This document shows, in pieces, positions 21,470-27,635 of a DNA stretch of 27,635 bases (the first letter of the stretch is position 1; each line of letters opens with the position of its first letter). A program made the translations under genes and the position numbers. A model generated the notes under the pieces. That model ran no database searches, was not told where the DNA came from, and was given only the letters and a program-made list of their open reading frames with translations. Location: assembly GCA_903868285.1 (NCBI GenBank), contig CAIPUP010000094.1:1-27635 (forward strand), read 5' to 3'. Source of the stretch: an uncultured beta proteobacterium (GTDB taxonomy: Bacteria > Pseudomonadota > Gammaproteobacteria > Burkholderiales > SG8-39).

Positions 21470-23189
21470 GGGCAACACTGGGGGCAACACCGGCAGCAAC
21501 ACCGGCAGCAACACCGGCAGCAACACCGGCAGCAACACCGGCGGCAGCGCTGCCGGCGCCGCGCACCCGCGCCAGCAGCGCATCGCAGTCTGTCGGCAAG
21601 GCATCGCCGCACCAGGCGACATGACCATCCGGGCGCACCAGCACCAGCGCCTGCTGGTACAGGCTGCGCAGCGTGGGTTCCGATAGCGACAGCACTTGCA
21701 GCGGCATGCCCACGGTGCGGGCTGCGGTTTGCAGCGCGTCGATGCTGGTTTCGTTGCCATGGCCTTGATCACGCAGTTGCAGCAGCACAAAGCCTCGCCC
21801 GAACAGATCGAGTGTCGATCGACCATCGGCCAGCACCGCATGCGGCGCACGCCAGCCAGCGCGCACCAGCGGCAGATACACCGCCGGGTCGTCGGCCGGT
21901 GCGGGCGTGCCATCGCTGATGCAGATGGGTGAGTCTTCATAGCGGATGCCGATCTGCAGCCCGAGCGTTTGAAATACCCGCGACACATGCGCCATGACCT
22001 GCGGCCCGATGCTGGCGCGGGTGCGTTCACCTTCGGCGCTATCGGCATCGATATGCGTCAGACCGGTATTGAATTGCGCCTGGCCCTCGTAGTAGGCGGT
22101 GGCCATCAGCATGTTGCGGGTGCAGGCCGGACGTCGCTCGCTGTCGTAGCTATCGAGCAATCGCGCACCGCCCCAGCCTTGCAGGGTGGCGGCCAGTTTC
22201 CAGCCCAGATCGACCGCATCGGCCAGGCCGGTGTTCATGCCCAACGCGCCAGTGGGTGAGACCTGATGCACGGCGTCACCAGCCAGATATACCCGTCCCT
22301 CGGCAAAGCGCTCGGCCACCACGCCACGGCGCGACCAGTGGCTGACCCGGGTCCATTGCACTTGCACCGGCTTGCCCAGAGCACGACGCAGCCAGGCTTC
22401 GCGGTCAACATTGGCGACATCGAAGTCCGCTGGCACATCGAACAGCAATCGCCAGAGACCGGCGGCCGGATCGATCACGCGCAGATTTGCCCATAGCCCG
22501 CCGGCATCGGTGAGGGTGAAGAAGGTGCCGGGTGCCACACCCAGTTGCTGCAACAGGTCTGGGCAGCGGAAAAACAGATGCATGGAATTGCTCAGTGCTG
22601 GCTTGCCTACCCAGCCTATGCCCAGCGTTTTGCGTATTGCGCTGCCGGCACCATCGCAGCCGACCAGATAGTCGGCGCTGATTTCATACCTGCTGCCGCT
22701 TTGCACATCGGTGATGCTGGCAACCACTCCATGCGGCGACTGGCTGAAGTGTTCCAGCCGGTGCTGGTGGCGCAATTGCACGCCGGGTAGCGACGCAGCG
22801 CGGGCACGCAGAATGGGGTCGAACCAGTGTTGCGGACAGACCTGCAGATGTTCCGGGCTGTGCGGGCCAGGTTGTTGCATGCGCCGTGCCGGCCTTGGAA
22901 CACGACCCAGCTCATAACTGCCGACGCGGGTTGCTGCCACCACATCCATCGGATAGTCGGCCGGGAAGGGACAGGCGCGCACCGCATCGGCGATACCCCA
23001 GCGGCGGCAGAACTCCATGCTGCGGGTGTTGACCTCGTTCATCTTCGGCGCGTCGATCTCGCCGCTCCCCTGTTCGATCAGCAGGCAGGCGATGCCGCGC
23101 CAGCCCAGTTCGAGCGCGAGCGCCAGGCCAACCGGGCCGCCACCGACGATCAGTACCGGGGTGTGCTGCGTCTGTTGCGACTGTGTCAT
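21453..23189 (-). CDS. FAD-dependent aromatic hydroxylase-type monooxygenase
   Basis: A 578-residue flavoprotein monooxygenase of the p-hydroxybenzoate hydroxylase fold, closest in layout to phenol/3-(3-hydroxyphenyl)propionate hydroxylases. The Rossmann motif is VLIVGGGPVGLALALELG (G16, G18, G21). DYLVGCDGAGSAIRK is the second conserved stretch, YLAGDAVHQVSPTGALGMNTGLADA holds the FAD-ribityl GD (G304-D305), and a C-terminal thioredoxin-like domain runs to about residue 548. The substrate is unknown. The last 30 residues are a repeated AAGV tail encoded by a 12-bp tandem array. This tail carries the gene into the convergent aldehyde dehydrogenase (17-bp overlap). The start is coupled to the upstream lipoprotein stop (TGATG). 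Confidence 0.92.
   Translation of the reverse strand: MTQSQQTQHTPVLIVGGGPVGLALALELGWRGIACLLIEQGSGEIDAPKMNEVNTRSMEFCRRWGIADAVRACPFPADYPMDVVAATRVGSYELGRVPRPARRMQQPGPHSPEHLQVCPQHWFDPILRARAASLPGVQLRHQHRLEHFSQSPHGVVASITDVQSGSRYEISADYLVGCDGAGSAIRKTLGIGWVGKPALSNSMHLFFRCPDLLQQLGVAPGTFFTLTDAGGLWANLRVIDPAAGLWRLLFDVPADFDVANVDREAWLRRALGKPVQVQWTRVSHWSRRGVVAERFAEGRVYLAGDAVHQVSPTGALGMNTGLADAVDLGWKLAATLQGWGGARLLDSYDSERRPACTRNMLMATAYYEGQAQFNTGLTHIDADSAEGERTRASIGPQVMAHVSRVFQTLGLQIGIRYEDSPICISDGTPAPADDPAVYLPLVRAGWRAPHAVLADGRSTLDLFGRGFVLLQLRDQGHGNETSIDALQTAARTVGMPLQVLSLSEPTLRSLYQQALVLVRPDGHVAWCGDALPTDCDALLARVRGAGSAAAGVAAGVAAGVAAGVAAGVAPSVALSSAN
21468..21539. repeat. 12-bp tandem repeat, 6 copies, at the convergent gene ends
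   Basis: Four exact GGCAGCAACACC units (21492-21539) follow two diverged units (21468-21479, 21480-21491). In the minus-strand monooxygenase each unit encodes G-V-A-A; the array starts over the aldehyde dehydrogenase stop codon. Confidence 0.93.
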
Positions 23190-23815
23190 CAGGGGCGCCC
23201 AAACAACCCGACGATGCCAGCTGCGCCCTTGGTGCGCCCATTCAGTCGTGTGAACAATTCATCGCGCGTCAGGCCGGCGGGCAGGGCATCCGGTTCCAGG
23301 TCGGTGGCGATGAGAGTGAAGGTGTAGTGGTGCAGCCCGGTCACCGGGGGCGTGCAGGGGCCGAGGTAATGTCCCAGGCCCGCCGTACCCTTGCCGCCGA
23401 CATATTTGCTGCCAAGCTGGCTCAGTTCGCCTTCGGCAAAACTGTTGACCGAGGCACTGATGCCGTAGGCCACCCAGTGAATCACGCCCAGCCCGCCGCG
23501 GCCTTCGGGATCGACCATGACCAGGGCGAAGCTCTTGGTGCCAGCCGGTACATTGGTCCAGGAAAATTGCGGCGAAATATTGTCACCAACACAGTTCGGA
23601 TTGCCCTTGGTGTTGCCGGCGAATTTTTTCGCCAGCATGCCGCCGTCTTCAAAGCCAGTGGAGGTGATGCTGAAGGACTGTCCCATCGGTGGGCGGCCTG
23701 GCATGTTGCTGCAGCCAGTCAGCATGCTGAGGCTGAGCAGGACGGCGCCGAGCAGCTTTTGCTGTGTCGACGTGCCCGGATTGCAATCCTTTTCAGTGCG
23801 GGACTGGGTGTGCAT
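23189..23815 (-). CDS. PEBP/YbhB-YbcL family lipoprotein
   Basis: A 208-residue phosphatidylethanolamine-binding-protein (Raf kinase inhibitor-like) family member. It has a lipoprotein signal: hydrophobic LLGAVLLSLSMLTGC with lipobox cysteine C35. The family core follows: NISPQFSWTNVPAGTKSFALVMVDPEG, GVIHWVAYGI, GLGHYLGPCTPPVTGLHHYTFTLIATD and LTRDELFTRLNGR. Bacterial members have no settled function; small-ligand binding is likely. AGGAGG precedes the ATG at 23815. Its TGA shares one base with the ATG of the monooxygenase (TGATG at 23191-23187), so both are made from one message. An outer-membrane or periplasmic ligand-binding helper for the monooxygenase substrate is conceivable but inferred. 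Confidence 0.9.
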   Translation of the reverse strand: MHTQSRTEKDCNPGTSTQQKLLGAVLLSLSMLTGCSNMPGRPPMGQSFSITSTGFEDGGMLAKKFAGNTKGNPNCVGDNISPQFSWTNVPAGTKSFALVMVDPEGRGGLGVIHWVAYGISASVNSFAEGELSQLGSKYVGGKGTAGLGHYLGPCTPPVTGLHHYTFTLIATDLEPDALPAGLTRDELFTRLNGRTKGAAGIVGLFGRP

Positions 23816-23847
23816 GGTGTTCCTCCTCGGGTGGAATGATCAATGCG

Positions 23848-23881
23848 GCGGCAAGAACAAGGCTGCGGCAAGAACAAGGCG
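23848..23881. repeat. 17-bp direct repeat, 2 copies
   Basis: GCGGCAAGAACAAGGC(T/G) occurs at 23848-23864 and 23865-23881 in the upstream region of the PEBP lipoprotein gene, 33 nt from its start codon. Confidence 0.85.
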
Positions 23882-23947
23882 GTACATCTATCGCAGTAAA
23901 CAGCTTGGTGAGCAGCAATCGCACTCTAGCGCGAAGCATCACCGGCG

Positions 23948-23977
23948 GATTCCCTGGCAGGGAATCTCTGCTAGAAT
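23948..23977 (+). promoter_or_regulatory. dyad plus extended -10 promoter candidate upstream of tRNA-Pro
   Basis: GATTCCCT-GGC-AGGGAATC (23948-23966) is a perfect 8-bp dyad directly before TG-C-TAGAAT (23969-23977), an extended -10 box. No -35 consensus; the dyad occupies that place. The start point would be about 160 nt before the tRNA, so the target is uncertain. Confidence 0.35.
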
Positions 23978-24142
23978 CTCGCTCCTCTGAAGTTAAGAGA
24001 TTGTTGGTAAATTCCCCTGCAAGTATCAGCGTGGTGCCTGGCGGCGATGTAATTGTGACCGCAGGTGGTCAGCGCCGGTGGTTAGCGCCGGTGCGACAAC
24101 GCGCAGGGTTCCCGCAAGTTTGTTGTACAGCCTGTCTACCGT

Positions 24143-24221
<79 letters not shown>

Positions 24222-24255
24222 CCTTCCTTGTCGATCCACCCTGTCGGAGCCGGCA

Positions 24256-24483
24256 TTGACCAAACTGTTGTTGTTCATCGCCGTCGCGCTCGGCATTTTT
24301 GTTGCCTTTGGCTATGTGCGCCGTAATGCGCGGCTACGACGGGAACAGGCCGAGCGTGCTGCAACACCCGCCGAGGGCATGGTGTCTTGCAGCCTGTGTG
24401 GCCTGAATGTGCCGCGCAGCGAGGCCGTGCAGCAGGCTGGGCGGTACTTCTGTTGTGACGATCATCGCCAGCGCAATGCCTGA
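24256..24483 (+). CDS. PP0621-family small protein with membrane anchor and Cys/His cluster
   Basis: A 75-residue protein starting at a TTG (24256) with GGAG (24246-24249) before it. It has one N-terminal membrane segment (about residues 3-20, LLLFIAVALGIFVAFGYV), a basic stretch, then CSLCGLNVPRSEAV and YFCCDDHRQ, a likely zinc-binding knuckle (CxxC...CC..H). This matches the PP0621 family of unknown function. The family is usually next to ampD, as here. The last codons overlap the ampD start by 8 nt. Confidence 0.83.
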   Translation: MTKLLLFIAVALGIFVAFGYVRRNARLRREQAERAATPAEGMVSCSLCGLNVPRSEAVQQAGRYFCCDDHRQRNA

Positions 24484-25039
24484 GGTACCTGAAGTCCCTG
24501 GGGACAGTAGTCCAGCCTGGGAAATCGACCAGGCAGGTTTTTTGCTGCAGGCGCAACACCTCGATTCGCCCAATGCCGACGAACGTCCGCACGGCACCGT
24601 CATTTCATTGCTGGTCATCCATGGCATCAGCTTGCCCGCGGGGCAGTTCGAGGGCGATGCCGTGGAGCGCTTGTTCACCAATCGCCTGGATTGTGATTCG
24701 CATCCCGACTTCGCCATCCTGCGCGATTTGCGTGTCTCGGCGCATTTTTATATCCGGCGCGACGGCAGTGTCTGTCAGTTCGTTTCCTGCCTGCGGCGCG
24801 CCTGGCATGCGGGCGTCTCCAGTTGGCAAGGGCGTAGCCGTTGTAACGATTTTTCCATCGGTGTTGAACTGCAGGGCACGGATGCGTTGCCTTACCAGCC
24901 GGCGCAATACCAGGCCTTGCGCCGGCTGCGGCAGGCGGTGCAAGCACGCTTTCCTATCGACAGCGTGGTGGGTCATGCCGACATCGCGCCCGGTCGCAAG
25001 ACCGACCCTGGTGCCGCCTTTGACTGGGCGCAGCTGTAA
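24476..25039 (+). CDS. ampD: 1,6-anhydro-N-acetylmuramyl-L-alanine amidase
   Basis: Cytoplasmic zinc amidase that removes the peptide from anhydro-muropeptides during cell wall recycling. In species with ampC/ampR it thereby keeps beta-lactamase induction low. The 187-residue protein (start ATG 24476) has the zinc ligands H49 (LLVIHGISLPAG), H167 and D177, with K175 and E131 as catalytic residues (GVELQG, GHADIAPGRKTDPG). Other signatures are VSAHFYIRRDGSVCQFV and RAWHAGVSSWQGR. The ATG overlaps the PP0621 gene end (ATGCCTGA), so translation is probably coupled. The frame extends upstream, but that part only overlaps the PP0621 gene. Confidence 0.96.
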   Translation: MPEVPEVPGDSSPAWEIDQAGFLLQAQHLDSPNADERPHGTVISLLVIHGISLPAGQFEGDAVERLFTNRLDCDSHPDFAILRDLRVSAHFYIRRDGSVCQFVSCLRRAWHAGVSSWQGRSRCNDFSIGVELQGTDALPYQPAQYQALRRLRQAVQARFPIDSVVGHADIAPGRKTDPGAAFDWAQL

Positions 25040-25082
25040 TCACGACTGCATTGGTAAAGCCCCAAGTCGAAAGTCTTTCACG

Positions 25083-25117
25083 CGCGTCCTTCAAACGCGA
25101 CTTGTTAAGTTTTATTT
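25083..25117 (+). terminator. weak candidate terminator after ampD
   Basis: A 5-bp stem CGCGT/ACGCG (25083-25087 with 25095-25099) is followed by a T-rich stretch TTGTTAAGTTTTATTT. The stem is short, so this is tentative. Confidence 0.28.
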
Positions 25118-25200
25118 AGCGCCGTTCTGGTGCGCTGCCGCAATGGCTGCGCCAATGCTGTTTTCCGAATGAAAACAATACCCAAGCGCGACGACGATTG

Positions 25201-25247
25201 ACACTACGATTAGTTGCACGCGTAGCGCCGGATACTATATATTGTGG
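25201..25247. promoter_or_regulatory. pair of NrdR boxes upstream of nrdA
   Basis: Box 2 (25232-25247) contains CTATATATTGT, matching every core position of the NrdR consensus CwAtATaTwGt. Box 1 (25201-25216, ACACTACGATTAGTTG) keeps the outer C-T-A and T-A-G-T positions. Their centres are 31 bp apart, about three helical turns, which is the spacing NrdR pairs require. Confidence 0.75.
25214..25243 (+). promoter_or_regulatory. likely nrdA promoter overlapping an NrdR box
   Basis: TTGCAC (25214-25219) and TATATT (25238-25243) are 18 bp apart. The -10 lies inside NrdR box 2, so repressor binding would cover it. Transcription would start near 25250, giving a leader of about 160 nt. I see no gene in the rest of 25040-25409. 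Confidence 0.5.
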
Positions 25248-25409
25248 TCTGTGCGCTGGCGCTTCCAACAACAGCGGGCGGTGGTGAATGGCGTTGCGAA
25301 ATGTGATCTACGTTACGCACGCGCTTTTGCCGGCATCGTTTGCGCACGACACGTCGTTTCAGAGTTGTCCCACAGTGGACCAGATTTCCAGAACAAGGAG
25401 TATTGATCG

Positions 25410-27635
25410 ATGCAGCTCGCAGCGGAATCAAGTGTCACATCGGTTTTGCATCCCGCTCCCAGCGAAGCACCCTCCAATACCGAAGCCCCCTATTCGCAGT
25501 ACCGCATCATTCGCAGAAACGGTGCGGTCGTTAGTTTCGAACCCTCGAAGATTTCCATTGCGCTGACCAAGGCTTTCCTCGCCGTTGAAGGTGGCCAGGG
25601 CGCAGCGTCGGCGCGTATTCGCGAGGTGGTGGCCGGTTTGACCGAGAGTGTGGTGGGCGCGCTGTTGCGACGCCAGCCGGTGGGTGGCACCTTCCATATC
25701 GAGGATGTGCAGGACCAGGTGGAGCTGGGCTTGATGCGTTCGGGTGAGCATGAGGTGGCGCGCGCGTATGTGCTCTACCGCGAGAAGCGCTCGTCTGCGC
25801 GTGCCCAGGATGCGGCGCAGAAAAAGGCCCCCGTTGCGGATGTGTCGCTGATGGTGACCGAGGCCGGCCAGCGCAAGCCGCTGGATATGGCCCGCCTGAC
25901 CGAACTGGTCGAGTCGTCCTGCCGTGGTTTGGGCGACGTGGTGCATGCTGATCAGATCCTCACCGAAACGCTGAAGAATCTCTATGACGGCGTTCCGATG
26001 GAAGAAGTTCACAAGTCGGCGATACTTTCTTCACGCGCGCTGATCGAAAAGGAGCCGGCTTATTCGCAAGTCACCGCACGCTTGTTGCTCAACACCGTGC
26101 GGCTGGAAGTGCTGGGTGAAGAAGTCACGCATGCCGAGATGGATACGCGCTACGCCGACTACTTCCCCAAGTTCATTCGAACCGGTATCGATGGGGAATT
26201 GCTGGATCAGCGTCTGGCGACCTACGACCTCAAGCGCCTGGGCGCAGCCCTGGATGCGTCGCGTGACATGCAGTTCGGTTACCTCGGCCTGCAGACGCTA
26301 TACGACCGCTATTTCCTGCATATTGATGAGCGTCGTATCGAATTGCCGCAGGCATTTTTCATGCGTGTGGCGATGGGTCTGGCGCTGAACGAAATTGATC
26401 GTGAAGCACGTGCCATCGAGTTTTATCAGGTGCTGTCGGCGTTCGATTTCATGAGCTCGACGCCGACCCTGTTCAATTCCGGCAGCAACCGCTCGCAGCT
26501 GTCGTCGTGCTATCTGACCACCGTTGCCGATGACCTGGACGGCATCTACGAGGCGATCAAGGAAAACGCACTGCTGGCCAAGTTTGCCGGTGGCCTGGGC
26601 AATGACTGGACGCCGGTGCGTGCCCTGGGCGCCCACATCAAGGGTACCAATGGCAAGTCCCAGGGCGTAGTGCCGTTCCTGAAAGTGGTGAACGACACCG
26701 CCGTGGCGGTCAATCAGGGTGGCAAGCGCAAGGGCGCGGTCTGTGCGTACCTTGAAACCTGGCATATGGATATCGAGGAGTTCCTCGATCTGCGCAAGAA
26801 CACCGGTGATGATCGTCGTCGCACCCATGACATGAACACCGCCAATTGGATCCCGGATTTGTTCATGCGCCGGGTGATGGAAGGTGCAGAGTGGACGCTT
26901 TTCTCGCCCTCTGATGCCCCGGAGCTGCATGAGAAATTTGGCAAGGCGTTTGAACAAGCCTATCTGCGGTACGAAGAAAAAACCCGCACCGGTGAGATCA
27001 AACTCTTCCGTCGTCTGCCGGCAGTGCAGCTGTGGCGCAAGATGCTGTCGATGCTGTTTGAAACCGGTCATCCCTGGATCACCTTCAAGGACCCGTGCAA
27101 CATCCGCTCGCCGCAGCAGCATGTGGGCGTGGTGCACAGTTCCAACCTGTGTACCGAGATCACGCTCAATACCAACGACAGCGAAATCGCGGTTTGCAAC
27201 TTGGGTTCGGTCAATCTGCTGGCGCATTTGAAGGATGGCAAGCTCGATCAGGTCAAGCTGAAGAAGACCATTTCCATCGCCATGCGCATGCTCGATAACG
27301 TCATCGACATCAACTATTACGCGGTGGCCAAGGCGCGCAATTCCAACCTCAAGCATCGTCCGGTAGGTTTGGGCATCATGGGTTTCCAGGATTGCCTGCA
27401 GTCGATGCGCGTGGCCTATGCCTCGGACGAGGCGGTGAGCTTTGCCGACAGTTCGATGGAGGCGGTAGCCTACTACGCCTATCTGGCCTCGACCGAATTG
27501 GCCGAGGAACGCGGCCGTTACGCCAGCTATCGCGGTTCGCTGTGGGACCGCGGCATTTTGCCGCAGGACTCCATCGCGCTGCTGGAGCAGGAGCGTGGCG
27601 GCTATGTCGAAGTGGATCGCAGCGAGAGCATGGAC
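25410..27635 (+). CDS. nrdA: ribonucleoside-diphosphate reductase, class Ia large subunit (truncated by window edge)
   Basis: Reduces ribonucleoside diphosphates to deoxyribonucleotides with the NrdB radical subunit. The 742 codons present begin with an ATP-cone (about residues 31-125, YRIIRRNGAVVSFEPSKI), the allosteric activity site. The barrel follows: C367 in QLSSCYL and C596 in VCNLGSVNL are the likely redox pair. N579, C581 and E583 in NLCTEI form the catalytic triad, with C581 the thiyl radical site. FMSSTPTLFNSG and GGKRKGAVCAYLETWHMDIEEF are typical. AAGGAG (25395-25400) serves the ATG at 25410. The C-terminal cysteine tail and nrdB lie outside the window. The NrdR box pair upstream implies repression when dATP is high. 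Confidence 0.96.
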   Translation, partial: MQLAAESSVTSVLHPAPSEAPSNTEAPYSQYRIIRRNGAVVSFEPSKISIALTKAFLAVEGGQGAASARIREVVAGLTESVVGALLRRQPVGGTFHIEDVQDQVELGLMRSGEHEVARAYVLYREKRSSARAQDAAQKKAPVADVSLMVTEAGQRKPLDMARLTELVESSCRGLGDVVHADQILTETLKNLYDGVPMEEVHKSAILSSRALIEKEPAYSQVTARLLLNTVRLEVLGEEVTHAEMDTRYADYFPKFIRTGIDGELLDQRLATYDLKRLGAALDASRDMQFGYLGLQTLYDRYFLHIDERRIELPQAFFMRVAMGLALNEIDREARAIEFYQVLSAFDFMSSTPTLFNSGSNRSQLSSCYLTTVADDLDGIYEAIKENALLAKFAGGLGNDWTPVRALGAHIKGTNGKSQGVVPFLKVVNDTAVAVNQGGKRKGAVCAYLETWHMDIEEFLDLRKNTGDDRRRTHDMNTANWIPDLFMRRVMEGAEWTLFSPSDAPELHEKFGKAFEQAYLRYEEKTRTGEIKLFRRLPAVQLWRKMLSMLFETGHPWITFKDPCNIRSPQQHVGVVHSSNLCTEITLNTNDSEIAVCNLGSVNLLAHLKDGKLDQVKLKKTISIAMRMLDNVIDINYYAVAKARNSNLKHRPVGLGIMGFQDCLQSMRVAYASDEAVSFADSSMEAVAYYAYLASTELAEERGRYASYRGSLWDRGILPQDSIALLEQERGGYVEVDRSESMD

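Larger units (their letters stand above)
23816..24142. other. 327-nt gene-free stretch between the lipoprotein gene and tRNA-Pro
   Basis: No credible coding frame. It holds a 17-bp direct repeat (23848-23881), a perfect dyad next to an extended -10 box (23948-23977), and a 13-bp near-identical duplication GGT(C/T)AGCGCCGGT (24067-24079, 24080-24092) shortly before the tRNA. Confidence 0.6.

Noticed and set aside
25364..25380. GTCCCACAGTGGAC inverted repeat in the nrdA leader as a DnaA or operator site
   Set aside because: The symmetry is imperfect and it does not match the DnaA box well.
26298..27356. Minus-strand open frame of 352 codons
   Set aside because: Antisense to nrdA; no domain features.

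Overview
The window reads as a GC-rich proteobacterial chromosome, most likely a betaproteobacterium. The block rplU-rpmA-obg-proB with ispB divergent from rplU, a CNP1-like gene convergent with proB, and the rppH/proS divergent pair followed by a small lytic transglycosylase is an arrangement familiar from that class. Bug-type solute receptors and PP0621-type small proteins fit as well. The genus cannot be fixed from the sequence alone. No transposase, phage gene, CRISPR array or rRNA was seen.

Layout. 1-8.4 kb: the start of a DUF2069 membrane protein, a HugZ-like haem/flavin protein, pyrF, a transglycosylase coupled to proS, and divergently rppH. Behind rppH sits a three-gene cassette of rubrerythrin, a GlpC-like double-cluster Fe-S protein and DUF3501. 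Its strong sigma70-like promoter has a PerR-like palindrome just downstream of the predicted start point. A CNP1-like exported protein closes the block. 8.4-12.8 kb: proB, obg, rpmA and rplU on the minus strand and ispB on the plus strand. 12.8-15.7 kb: a secreted helix-hairpin-helix (ComEA-like) protein, then a class I cytochrome c and a thiamine-diphosphate enzyme with a twin-arginine signal. 15.9-18.7 kb: rlmJ, a FemAB/GNAT-like acyltransferase that may be translated without a leader, a possible 57-residue membrane peptide, and a ChrB-domain protein. 18.9-23.8 kb: an accessory catabolic block with a Bug receptor, an aldehyde dehydrogenase, an FAD aromatic hydroxylase-type monooxygenase and a PEBP-family lipoprotein. 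24.1-27.6 kb: tRNA-Pro(CGG), a PP0621-type gene overlapping ampD, and the start of nrdA behind a well-spaced pair of NrdR boxes.

Two things stand out. The first is the adjacent pair of a Tat-signalled ThDP enzyme and a cytochrome c, which suggests 2-oxoacid chemistry in the periplasm with electrons passing to cytochrome c. The second is the number of short tandem repeats (9-17 bp units, 2-6 copies) sitting at gene starts, gene ends and in leaders. At least eleven occur in 27.6 kb. Repeats within coding sequence have units divisible by 3, while the two best intergenic arrays have 13-bp units. One array forms the C-terminal tail of the monooxygenase and makes it overlap the convergent aldehyde dehydrogenase gene.
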